A stretch of 13,429 bases of DNA from JBGQMW01 sp963769845 (GCA_963769845.1 CAVYNL010000027.1:1-13429); one strand, 5' to 3'; positions 5,627-13,095 are shown, counted from the stretch's first letter. Translations and numbers: made by a program. Notes: generated from the sequence alone by a model not told the origin.

Positions 5627-6600
5627 AGTTCTTCCCAGGATAGCTTTCCTAAGACTACTGATACTTCTTTAACTGTTAAAACGGGTTTTCTGTACCTGAC
5701 GGCATCGTCAAGCGATAAGCGAGGGCACGCCGTGTTCACGAACGCGTCTATGCTCGGGAATTCCATCAGCGCTTCTGGAGTGACGTCTTTTACGGCGAAC
5801 AGGTATGCTGTTTTCTCTTTTTCTTCCAAGCTTTTCTTCGTCTGCAGCGCTTCTTCAAGCCTTTTTTGTCCGGGTTTCAAGCCGATTAGGACGGCGAAGG
5901 TCTTCGCTTTTCTTGCTTCTTCTATGCTGGCCCACCTTTGTTTGAAAATCTTCTGAGCATCGGTATCCACTGAGAAAGCTGTGTTGTCGTAGGGGTCAGC
6001 CACGATCGTCGGTTTTCCAGTTGAGACTGCAACGCCTAAAGCGTGGAATCTGCCTCCTCCGATGAACAGGAAAGCGTCGACGTCCTTTGCGATGGAGATG
6101 GCGTTGCTGTAGTCGCAGCCGATCACTTGGCCTGGGTAGCTGAGGCGTCTTGTGTCTCCTATTGCGACGGTTTTTCCGTTGCGGATGAGGGTTTCTCGCA
6201 CTTCATCCAGGGCTTGGACGTGCTGAACGGTGGTGGTGAGGCCTATTTTGCGCCATTTTTCCAGCATTGGCAACGCTTTTTCAACTGTTGCATTCACGTC
6301 TAGGGCTGCGCGGGCTTCAACGTAGATTGTCGGTACTCTCTCGTATTTTATGAGTTTTGAATGTCCGTAGTGGATGAGCAGGTCCACACCGAGGCTTTCG
6401 GCTTCTGCTGTACCCAGGTCGCATGCGCCGTAGCATGGGTCTGCTGAGATTATCGGGAGAACGCCTAGCTTTTCAATCATTTTTGCCAGTCGAGGGGCTT
6501 CGGGCTTCAGTCCTTCAGGGAATTGTATGAGGACTCTTTTTGCCCCGATCTTGACTATTTCCTGCTTTACTCTTTCTTCTTCAAAATCATAGATTTTCAT
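5599..6600 (-). CDS. dph2: Diphthamide synthase Dph2 (3-amino-3-carboxypropyl transferase)
   Basis: The protein has about 333 residues. Archaeal Dph2 is a homodimeric non-classical radical-SAM iron-sulphur enzyme that moves the 3-amino-3-carboxypropyl group of SAM to the conserved His of elongation factor 2, the first diphthamide step. The three cluster cysteines are present, one per domain: PCYGACD, IGCDYS and NTACPR (C58, C164, C294 counted from ATG 6606; subtract two for this start). ATG 6600 is chosen because GGAG (6613-6610) is nine bases away, against three for ATG 6606. Its end overlaps the TTG start of the methylase gene. A 66-base gap separates it from phosphoenolpyruvate synthase. 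Confidence 0.96.
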   Translation of the reverse strand: MKIYDFEEERVKQEIVKIGAKRVLIQFPEGLKPEAPRLAKMIEKLGVLPIISADPCYGACDLGTAEAESLGVDLLIHYGHSKLIKYERVPTIYVEARAALDVNATVEKALPMLEKWRKIGLTTTVQHVQALDEVRETLIRNGKTVAIGDTRRLSYPGQVIGCDYSNAISIAKDVDAFLFIGGGRFHALGVAVSTGKPTIVADPYDNTAFSVDTDAQKIFKQRWASIEEARKAKTFAVLIGLKPGQKRLEEALQTKKSLEEKEKTAYLFAVKDVTPEALMEFPSIDAFVNTACPRLSLDDAVRYRKPVLTVKEVSVVLGKLSWEELCRKGLLEN

Positions 6601-6666
6601 GCACATACTCTCCTGAATATTATGGTCGAGTTGCCTTAAGAAATTGGAGAAATAGGTTAGGGGCGG

Positions 6667-9097
6667 CTATTCTGTCCATTCCCACGGCTGCTTTGGCCTG
6701 ATGAACGGGCGCCCGAGTGCTCTTTCTTGTTGTTCAGCGAGGCGTTCCAAGACTATTTTTTGTTCTATGCTTGCTACGAGTTTTCTTGTGGCGACTACTG
6801 CGTCGTTATTGACTGAGATGCTGTCGATTCCTACTCTGACTAGGAATTCTGCAAAGTCTGGCAGGTTGGATGGTCCTTCTCCGCAGATGGATACAGTAGC
6901 GCCGTTTTCGTGAGCCACTCTGATCAGGTGAGCGATTATCCTTTCCACGGCTGGGTCTCTTTCGTCGAAGTATCCCATCGCACCTAGGCGTTCGGAGTCT
7001 CTGTCAATCATGAGTATGCCTTGGGTCATGTCGTTTGAGCCTATTGAGAAGCCGTCGACAATCTTTGAGAATTCGTCAGCGAGTATTGCGATCGACGGGG
7101 TTTCTGCCATGAACCACACTTTGAAGTCTTTGGACCTTTCGAGCCCTTCTTGGCGCATGATTTCCAGGCACTGCTTTTGCTTCCCACAGCGTGCGTACGA
7201 CTGGAAGCATGACCCAGACGTTTTTGAGTCCCCATTCTTTGCGGCATTTTACTATGGCTTGGCATTCGAGTCTGTAGGCTTTGTCGTACCATTGGCTGAT
7301 GTAGCGGCTGCAGCCTCTCCATCCTAGCATCGGGTTGGCTTCGACGATTTCGTATTTTTCGCCGCCTTTCAGTTCTCTGTACTCGTTGGTTTTGAAGTCG
7401 CTGAAACGAACTACAACTGGCCGTGGCTGTATGGTTCGGGCGACCGTGGCTATTCCTTCGGCAAGTTTGTCGACGAATCTCTGCCCTTCCCCTGTTTCTA
7501 TGAAGTGCATGGGATGTTCGCCGATGGAGCTTGCGAGGATGAATTCCGTTCGCATTAGTCCGATGCCTTCGAACGGCAGGTCCTTGTATTCTTCGACCTT
7601 TTCTGGAACGCCAAGGTTCATGTAAATCTTTGTCGCCGTGACTGGGGCTGACTGAACCACGCTCGTGACGAACGTGGCTTGGGGTCCAACTGCCGTTGCG
7701 GGCTTCTCCATCATCGACTTGAGTATTCCTTCATAAACGACCCCGCTTCGCGAATCGACGGTGTATTCTTTGCCGGTAAACATCAGCTGCGTGGCTTTTT
7801 CTGTTCCGACTACGCATGCTATGCCGAGTTCGCGGCTGACGATGGCCGCGTGGCATGTTACTCCGCCTTTGTCTGTTACTATGGCGCCTGCAAGTTTCAT
7901 GAATGGTACGTAATCAGGGTTTGTCATGTCTGTGACGAGTATGTCGCCTTTTTTCATCATTTTGGCGGCTGTGGTGGGGTCTGGGACAACCTTTGCGGTT
8001 CCCGCTCCGTAGCCTCTTCTTCCTGCGGCAATGCCTTTGACGACGACTTTCAGTGTTTCAGTCGCCTTGGTCTCTTCTGCTTCGCCTTTTGTCGTTGCCG
8101 TGCGACTCCAGACCGTTTCGGGTCGGGATTGAACTATGAACATGTTAGCTGGAGGCTGGATGTCCCTGTCTATTGCCCATTCGATGTCTTGCGGTTTTCC
8201 GTAATGCTGTTCGATGCGTTTGGCTAGTTCTGCGAGTTTCATGATTTCCTCGTCGCTGACGCATGGCTTTTCCTGGATTTCAGCTGGGACTTCTGTGTGG
8301 ATTGTGCTTCCCGTCTTGGGGTCTCTTATGTACTGCACCGTCTTCTTGGCAAGTCTTCTTTCAGTTATGCGCATTGATTGTTTGTCGACGACGAAATCGT
8401 CTGGGGTGACTGCTCCTGAGACTACTGCTTCGCCTAGGCCGTGGTTGCCTTCGATGACTATTTGGCTCGAATCGCCCGTGACTGGGTTCAACGTGAACAT
8501 TACGCCTGCGGCTCTGGAGTTGACCATTTTCTGGACTCCGACGCTTATGAACACCTTCTCATGTGGGAACCCTTTCTCGTTGCGGTAGAAGATGGCGCGC
8601 GGAGTGAAAAGGCTGGACCAGCATCTTACTGTTGCCAGGAGAACTTCTTTGATGCCTCTCATGTTGAGAAACGTCTCTTGCTGTCCGGCAAAGGATGCGT
8701 CAGGTAGGTCCTCGGCTGTTGCGCTTGACCTTACGGCCACGAACATGTCTTTCAGGTTCAGTTTTTTGCCCAACTCTTCGTAAGCGCCCCTGATCGCGTT
8801 CTCAACGTCTTTGGGCATGGGTGTGGCTTCTATCAGTTCACGGATTCTCCTAGAGGCTAACTCGTACTGTGCAGGGTCATCCGGGTTGGTCACGGTTTCG
8901 TTGATGATTTCATAAATCTTCGTAGAGATGCCTGTCTCTTCAATGAATTTCTTGTAGGAATAAGCTGTGATCGCGAACCCTGGGGGAACGGGCAAACCCG
9001 CGCTCGTCATCTCACCCAAGTTCGCATTCTTCCCTCCAACAGAAGGTATATCCGTCTTTCTCAAGCCTTCAAACCAGATCACAAGGTCTTTTCGCAT
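6667..9097 (-). CDS. ppsA: Phosphoenolpyruvate synthase, interrupted by a one-base frameshift
   Basis: Pyruvate, water dikinase: ATP + pyruvate + water to PEP + AMP + phosphate, the entry to gluconeogenesis. The N-terminal ATP-binding domain includes VRSSATAEDLPDASFAGQQ (122-140). The swivelling domain carries the phosphorylated His (H416) in GGVTCHAAIVSRELG. The PEP-binding barrel has GLMRTEF and GWRG (about 592). The acid/base Cys lies in ICGEGPS (C738 after correction). At 7167-7168 one extra base breaks the frame: sequence reads correctly to EAKAV, then the family's LEIMRQEGLERSKDFKVW continues in the next frame. Removing one base gives 809 residues, the normal length. ATG 9097 follows the rpl10e stop by one base; an in-frame ATG at 9124 would overlap it. 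Confidence 0.95.
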
Positions 9098-9098
9098 T

Positions 9099-9617
9099 TC
9101 ACTCAACGGGTTTCGCCTCTTCAACCTTCACTTTTTCAACGATTATTCTGCAGGGCATCGGCAGCTTGGTCGACCCAAGTCTCAATGCCTTCTTGGCAAG
9201 ATCCGTAGAATCAGAATTGACGTGTACGCTGATTATCACTTGACCTGGTCTAACACGTGCACCCGTCCCGATGGCAGTGCCGAAAGACCGGCGCATTCCC
9301 TGTTGAAGACGGTCTGCGTGAGCACCGAAAATCATCTTGTTTTCCCTGAGGATCACATGGGGAAAAGGGTGAACGTCCAAACGGTAATTGTTGACAAGTT
9401 TCTGCATGAGCGGGTGGTTTACAGCAATACGCGCCGCTTCAAGCGCCATGTGACGAATCTGGGCGCTTTCCAGAGAAACAAGCTTGGCTTCATATTCAAA
9501 CTTGGATTTGGTGTCACCCATCGTAAACTTTGTGATCTTCGGCGGTGGAAAACCTCTCACATACTCTTTTCGTGAAGAAGTCTGACCCCTAACGGGGCGA
9601 TAGTTTTTTGCATGCAT
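9099..9617 (-). CDS. rpl10e: Large subunit ribosomal protein L10e (uL16 family)
   Basis: A 172-residue archaeal/eukaryotic-type L10e, equivalent to bacterial L16, at the base of the central protuberance near the A-site tRNA elbow. Visible hallmarks are RKEYVRGFPPPKITKFTMG near the N terminus, HPFPHVILRENKM in the middle, and RRSFGTAIGTGARVRPGQ before the C-terminal strands. ATG 9617 is preferred over the adjacent TTG 9620 because AAGGGGA lies seven bases upstream. A clear TATA box (TTTAAATATAT, 9648-9658) lies about 35 bases before the start. It appears to head the minus-strand cluster, with one base between its stop and the ppsA start. Confidence 0.96.
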   Translation of the reverse strand: MHAKNYRPVRGQTSSRKEYVRGFPPPKITKFTMGDTKSKFEYEAKLVSLESAQIRHMALEAARIAVNHPLMQKLVNNYRLDVHPFPHVILRENKMIFGAHADRLQQGMRRSFGTAIGTGARVRPGQVIISVHVNSDSTDLAKKALRLGSTKLPMPCRIIVEKVKVEEAKPVE

Positions 9618-9647
9618 CAAAGATTCCCCTTCTGCATACCATGTCCG

Positions 9648-9658
9648 ATATATTTAAA
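9648..9658 (-). promoter_or_regulatory. TATA box for rpl10e cluster
   Basis: The minus strand reads TTTAAATATAT. The implied start near 9630 places AAGGGGA at the very 5' end of a short leader. It is a close match to the archaeal consensus. Confidence 0.65.
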
Positions 9659-9825
9659 CGTTTTATCAAGCAACCTTCCGAATATTTTCCATTACTACTC
9701 ATCTGCTTTCTGGTTTACAAATACATATTCGCCCTCAACAAAACCCACTTTATCGGCAGTCAGTTAGGGAAATAGTGCTAAATATCGCCTCAACATACAG
9801 GGAAGCGTAACCTGCGGAATTTGTG

Positions 9826-9834
9826 ATTAAATAT
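9826..9834 (+). promoter_or_regulatory. TATA box for the Trm11-like gene
   Basis: ATTAAATAT is centred about 22 bases before ATG 9852. That leaves no room for a Shine-Dalgarno leader and suggests a leaderless transcript starting at or next to the ATG. Confidence 0.5.
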
Positions 9835-9851
9835 GTCTCCGCGTGATCCTT

Positions 9852-11162
9852 ATGTCTGGTCCTGAGTCTGCAAGTCACGTGTTCATTCTCGGGAAGAACT
9901 GGAAACTTTCGTTTGCCGAGCTTCTGTCTTTCATGAAAACCCGAGGATTCAAGTTCAGAATAGCAGATCTTTCAGACTCCTTCATCGTCGCTGACGCTGG
10001 AGAACTTTCCGGTTCTGAGGTAATCAGCGACCTCGGTGGGACACTCAAGATTGGTCGGGTTGCAGCAGTGATGCCTGCCAAGAGTGTGGAGGACGCTTTT
10101 GTTAAGGGAAGAAAGGATGCCCAAGCGGAGGTCAAATCCTTGTTTTCTTCGTGCAATGTGGTGGATGCAGTCTTTACCAGACTTTCTGGCAAATACGTGT
10201 TCGGCGTCAGCATATACCATGAGAATCGCCGTTTTCTAAGGTCATCGAGGATGCTGCAGAGGTTCATTGGGAGTTACTTCAAGAAAGAACTTGCGCTTCG
10301 AGGAGCAAAGGCCAAATTCATGGGGACTCCGAGAGGCAGAGAACCCCCTCAGCTCACGAACGTTGAGGTGATAAAAAAAGGCCTGATAGAGAAGAGCGCA
10401 GAAGTGCTCTTCTGCATCGGAAGAGACAACGCATTTATGTCCGTAACGACGGCAGTTCATAATCCTTTTGAGTTTCAGAAGAGAGACATCCAACGGCCAG
10501 TTCAGAGAAAGATCTTCTCGATTCCTCCAAGAGTGGCAAGGATCATGGTTAACTTGGCTTCTTGCCTGCCGGGCAAGATTCTGCTTGACCCCTTCTGCGG
10601 GGTTGGAACTATCCTTCAAGAAGCAATGCTTGCCAAAGCCCAAGTAATAGGCATTGACAAAAACCCTTGGTGCGTCGAAGCTTCGGCCAAGAACCTTGAA
10701 TGGATCAAGAGAGAGTACGGTCTCGCCGACGCAAAATACAGGACTGTGGCGGGAGATGCTCGCAGTCTGGTCGACAAAGTTGGTGAGGAGTCGATAGACT
10801 GCATTGCCACGGAACCTGCGCTTGGGCCGCCACTGCGTGGCATCCCGACAGAGTCGTATGCAAGGAGAATCATCAGTGGTTTGGAGCCGTTGTATTATGG
10901 CTTCCTTAGAGAGGCCTATGCGGCTCTGAAGGCGGGAGGAAGGGCGGTTTTCGTGACTCCTTACATTCGCACGCGTAAAGGGTCATTCCAGTCGCTGAAC
11001 ATCAAAGAGAAGGCATCCCGCATCGGTTTCAGAACCGTTCTGCCTTTTGAAGAAATCTCTGTGAATGATTCATGGGCAGGGGACCTTACAGGGATGTCCT
11101 CTCTGGTCGATATTGAAGAAAGACACAAGATTGGTCGAGAGATTCACGTACTGCAGAAATGA
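9852..11162 (+). CDS. Trm11/Trm-G10 family tRNA (guanine-N2) methyltransferase-like protein
   Basis: About 436 residues, the COG1041 type that in archaea methylates N2 of G10 in tRNA. The N terminus (FILGKNWKLSFAELLSF) and the LGGTLKIGRV motif are family hallmarks. A THUMP-like region follows (about 75-190), then the SAM-binding motif LLDPFCGVGTILQEA (about 244-258) and GIDKNPWCVEAS. Motif IV, usually DPPYG, is replaced by TEPALGPPLRG (about 320-330), so it belongs to a variant subfamily. ATG 9852 is chosen over GTG 9843 because the TATA box at 9826-9834 predicts transcription starting at about that ATG. It is divergent from rpl10e and convergent with the dCTP deaminase-like gene. Exact target nucleotide is not proven. 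Confidence 0.88.
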   Translation: MSGPESASHVFILGKNWKLSFAELLSFMKTRGFKFRIADLSDSFIVADAGELSGSEVISDLGGTLKIGRVAAVMPAKSVEDAFVKGRKDAQAEVKSLFSSCNVVDAVFTRLSGKYVFGVSIYHENRRFLRSSRMLQRFIGSYFKKELALRGAKAKFMGTPRGREPPQLTNVEVIKKGLIEKSAEVLFCIGRDNAFMSVTTAVHNPFEFQKRDIQRPVQRKIFSIPPRVARIMVNLASCLPGKILLDPFCGVGTILQEAMLAKAQVIGIDKNPWCVEASAKNLEWIKREYGLADAKYRTVAGDARSLVDKVGEESIDCIATEPALGPPLRGIPTESYARRIISGLEPLYYGFLREAYAALKAGGRAVFVTPYIRTRKGSFQSLNIKEKASRIGFRTVLPFEEISVNDSWAGDLTGMSSLVDIEERHKIGREIHVLQK

Positions 11163-11209
11163 CCATTCGATGAGATTCGTGATTCTTTTTCGATGTGTCT
11201 CTGGCAGTT

Positions 11210-11731
11210 TTACATTGGAAGCCTCTTGTTTTTAAGCCAGGTTTTTGACAGTTCGTTGTAGTCTGGGAAGAGCTTTTTCAGGATGGGGATGTACATCTGC
11301 ATTTCGTCTTCGTTCAGGTACTGGAACTGGTACTCTCCCATGTAAGGCGATGGTGAGCCTTCCCTTGTCACGAATTCTATGTGCATGAAGGGGTCTCCGC
11401 GTTTGATCGTGATGGGACGGCGGTCGTTGCTGAGGTTCACCAGCTCTAGGGCAAGTCTTCCGACGAATCCGCTGTGAACTTTCGCTGCGTTCAAGAATGA
11501 GAGTCCCATCCTCCCGTACTTGCTCTTGGCCGTCAAGTGCGCAACCATGTCTGGCGGTGTGAAGACTATTTCATGAGTGATCAAATTTTTGTGCTCCAGG
11601 TAGTGAAGCGTTGTTTCTTCGTGCACTGTCAGAATGTATCCGTCGCCGTCGAGAAGGTTGTAGTCGTACGGGTATATGCACTTGTAATTGTCAATAAGCT
11701 CTTTGAGTTTATCTTTGCCTAGGACGCACAT
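11210..11731 (-). CDS. dcd: dCTP deaminase/dUTPase-fold protein
   Basis: A 173-residue member of the trimeric dCTP deaminase/dUTPase superfamily, which supplies dUMP precursors and limits dUTP. TAKSKYGRMG (67-76) matches the SSxGR nucleotide motif. HSGFVGRLALELVNLSN (86-102) matches the conserved strand; E96 lies where the deaminase catalytic Glu is expected, and the dUTPase Asp of the IDxxYRG motif is absent, favouring a deaminase. RGDPFMHIEF (111-120) matches the GQP/GDP strand. The motif is diverged (K69 for the usual Arg) and the family's C-terminal substrate lid is not obvious, so activity is uncertain. ATG 11731 has GGAGG (11746-11742) ten bases upstream and a TATA box at 11775-11783. 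Confidence 0.82.
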   Translation of the reverse strand: MCVLGKDKLKELIDNYKCIYPYDYNLLDGDGYILTVHEETTLHYLEHKNLITHEIVFTPPDMVAHLTAKSKYGRMGLSFLNAAKVHSGFVGRLALELVNLSNDRRPITIKRGDPFMHIEFVTREGSPSPYMGEYQFQYLNEDEMQMYIPILKKLFPDYNELSKTWLKNKRLPM

Positions 11732-11774
11732 TCGGCCGAAGCCTCCGACTTTTCTAGCAATACTACATTTTCAA

Positions 11775-11783
11775 GTTATATAC
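11775..11783 (-). promoter_or_regulatory. TATA box for the dcd-like gene
   Basis: The minus strand reads GTATATAAC, implying a start near 11752 and a leader of about 20 bases with GGAGG. It overlaps the stop codon of the small ORF at 11776-11958. Confidence 0.6.
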
Positions 11784-11958
11784 TTTTTTGAGACGTGCTT
11801 CGACGCCGAGGGGTCATTTTGTTTTCATTGTCAGCGCTGTCACTAGTGCGTGCTAAAGCAAAAGCGACAAAACCCAAGAACGACGCGAACAGCACGACCC
11901 ACCTGTAGCGGGAGACACGCGTTGAATCACCTGCTTTCCAGTTTTCAACCAGAACCAA
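11776..11958 (-). CDS. Possible small single-pass membrane protein (or MFS transporter remnant)
   Basis: A 60-residue ORF with a basic segment then one hydrophobic helix, RYRWVVLFASFLGFVAFAL (17-35), and a hydrophilic tail. The start TTG 11958 has GAGGAG (11973-11968) nine bases upstream, and a TATA element at 11999-12007 fits both strands, so expression signals look real. The helix and the preceding RYRWVV also resemble the first membrane segment of major facilitator transporters, so it could be the stub of a deleted transporter gene. No function is assigned. Confidence 0.45.
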   Translation of the reverse strand: MVLVENWKAGDSTRVSRYRWVVLFASFLGFVAFALARTSDSADNENKMTPRRRSTSQKSI

Positions 11959-11998
11959 AAGACAACACTCCTCGAGCAGAATTCAAGGCTACAAGAGG

Positions 11999-12007
11999 TA
12001 ATATATC
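11999..12007. promoter_or_regulatory. TATA element between the small membrane ORF and the zinc finger-GNAT gene
   Basis: TAATATATC on the plus strand (GATATATTA on the minus) predicts starts near 12030 (plus) and 11976 (minus). Both would give short leaders carrying AAGGA (12049-12053) and GAGGAG (11973-11968). Confidence 0.5.
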
Positions 12008-12058
12008 TTCATCCTGTACGTTAACATTGTCCAACGAATTCGAGGAGCAAGGAAAATT

Positions 12059-12658
12059 ATGAAATGTGCACAATGCCCTAAAGATGCAGTTTACAGATGC
12101 GGCATTTGCCAAAGGTTACTCTGCCCAGAGCACGTCAGGCTCCGAACTGTCTGCGAATCATGCGCTCGAGAAAAGAAGGCCATGTATGCTCTCGCCAAAG
12201 CGACTCTGCGAGACCACAAAGAGATCAAGAGACTCGTGCAGCTCTTCTGGGGAGAACAAGATCAACTGACCTTTGGAAAGCTGTTCACAGTTGCGGAACT
12301 GCCTGCCTTCGTGGCGAAGATTGGCAAAAAAGTTATCGGATTCGTTTCTTTCGCTGAGGTGCTTGATGGTTTGATAATCGTAGCGCTGGCGGTGCTCCCG
12401 GAGTATCAGGACATGGGGGTTGGTTCAAGTCTGATCGTCAAGGTAGAAGGCGAAGCCAGAACATCAAGAAAGAAAAAGATTCTTGTCTCGACCTCAAACG
12501 ATGACCTGCCTGCCCTAGCGTTCTATCAATCATTGGGCTTTCAAATTTACGAAGTTAAGCCGAACGTCATAGCAGAAAAACACGGCGGACTGATGAAAGG
12601 GATTGGCAATCTGCCTATAAGAGACGAACTCAGACTGCGGAAAAGTGTTCATCGATGA
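12059..12658 (+). CDS. Zinc finger-GNAT N-acetyltransferase fusion
   Basis: A 199-residue two-domain protein. Residues 3-35 form a cross-brace-like zinc module with ligands C3, C6, C14, C17, C22, H25, C32 and C35, similar in spacing to B-box/HIT-type fingers. Residues about 46-180 are a GNAT fold: VIGFVSFAEV (92-101), the acetyl-CoA pyrophosphate loop QDMGVG (116-121) after VLPEY, and NDDLPALAFYQSLGF (147-161), the classic C-terminal motif. GNAT enzymes transfer an acetyl group from acetyl-CoA to an amine; the acceptor is unknown, and the finger may guide it to a protein or nucleic acid partner. ATG 12059 has AAGGA five bases upstream. The gene ends 43 bases before the 3' end of the oppositely oriented tRNA-Ser. 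Confidence 0.88.
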   Translation: MKCAQCPKDAVYRCGICQRLLCPEHVRLRTVCESCAREKKAMYALAKATLRDHKEIKRLVQLFWGEQDQLTFGKLFTVAELPAFVAKIGKKVIGFVSFAEVLDGLIIVALAVLPEYQDMGVGSSLIVKVEGEARTSRKKKILVSTSNDDLPALAFYQSLGFQIYEVKPNVIAEKHGGLMKGIGNLPIRDELRLRKSVHR

Positions 12659-12701
12659 AACTGAGAATCAGAATTCAAGGACACCTCGCCAGATTAGTTG
12701 G

Positions 12702-12819
12702 TGGCGCCGGGAGAGGGATTCGAACCCGCGCGGACCAGAAGGTCCACAGGCTCTCAAGGCCTGCGCATTATCCACTCTGCCGACGAGACATGAGACACGC
12801 GTTCTCACGTTATCCCGGC
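12702..12819 (-). tRNA. tRNA-Ser (anticodon UGA) with a 30-base insertion after position 9
   Basis: On the minus strand, GCCGGGA (12819-12813) pairs perfectly with TCCCGGC (12712-12706). Discriminator G 12705 and an encoded CCA (12704-12702) follow. The D arm GCA...TGC is at 12780-12765. The anticodon stem CAGGC/GCCTG is perfect, with loop CTTGAGA and anticodon TGA at 12756-12754. The long variable arm GGACC/GGTCC and a TTCGAAT T loop fit tRNA-Ser. Removing 12810-12781 gives 85 bases plus CCA, the usual length. The T stem has one C-U mismatch (12728/12714). If the insertion is not spliced, this is a non-functional copy. Confidence 0.88.
12781..12810 (-). other. Intron-like insertion between acceptor stem and D stem of tRNA-Ser
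   Basis: Thirty bases separate position 9 from the D stem. They fold as an 8-bp stem, 12810-12803 with 12795-12788 (one G-U pair), and a seven-base loop, then a short CTCGTCG tail. I could not build a canonical bulge-helix-bulge splice motif at the ends. A competing TGCCG/CGGCA pairing (12820-12816 with 12782-12778) also brackets it. Confidence 0.5.
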
Positions 12820-12860
12820 ATCGTCCCGACACCATCGTGTCAAATCCTCTAATTCGCTCC

Positions 12861-12870
12861 ATATTAAAAT
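12861..12870 (-). promoter_or_regulatory. TATA box for tRNA-Ser
   Basis: The minus strand reads ATTTTAATAT. The implied start near 12838 is about 19 bases before the mature 5' end, leaving a short leader for RNase P. Confidence 0.45.
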
Positions 12871-13087
12871 CTTTATCCGTGGCAAGTGACCTAGGTGCTG
12901 TGGCGCAGCCCTAGAAAACGACGTAACGACGACAAATTGTATCTTCGCATAATTCTCAGGCAATGTTTGGAGTTTCTGCTTGGTGTTTCGCGTGCGCTAG
13001 TTCCCGAGACAGAAAGCTCTATATTGATTCCATTGATATCTAAGGCGTCGACAGCAAAAGCATTGGCCATTCTGTGCAAGCAAAAGA
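12871..13087. other. Gene-free stretch between the two tRNA genes
   Basis: Overlapping frames on both strands are open here, but neither has a ribosome-binding site or recognisable domain, and both run to or past the tRNA-Val promoter. Apart from the two tRNA promoters I see nothing supportable in it. Confidence 0.4.
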
Positions 13088-13095
13088 CTTTAAAT
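13088..13095 (+). promoter_or_regulatory. TATA box for tRNA-Val
   Basis: CTTTAAAT is centred 27-28 bases before the first base of tRNA-Val, the standard archaeal spacing for a start at or next to the mature 5' end. Confidence 0.7.

Noticed and set aside
7041..7322. 93-codon minus-strand ORF at the ppsA frameshift
   Set aside because: Third-frame shadow; the family sequence is found in the other two frames and explains the region with a one-base insertion.
7679..8227. 182-codon plus-strand ORF opposite ppsA
   Set aside because: Cys- and aromatic-rich antisense translation of a conserved enzyme.
8967..9575. 202-codon plus-strand ORF opposite rpl10e
   Set aside because: Shadow of a highly conserved ribosomal protein gene.
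12702..12790. A contiguous tRNA-Ser without insertion
   Set aside because: The acceptor strand directly before the D stem would be GTCTCGT, which pairs poorly with TCCCGGC, whereas 12819-12813 pairs perfectly.
12781..12819. A canonical bulge-helix-bulge splice motif at the tRNA-Ser insert
   Set aside because: I tried several boundary placements and found no 3-4-3 bulge-helix-bulge pairing; it is therefore called intron-like only.
12645..12914. ORF with WRRERDSNPRGPEGPQALK
   Set aside because: Well-known artefact from translating the antisense strand of a tRNA gene.
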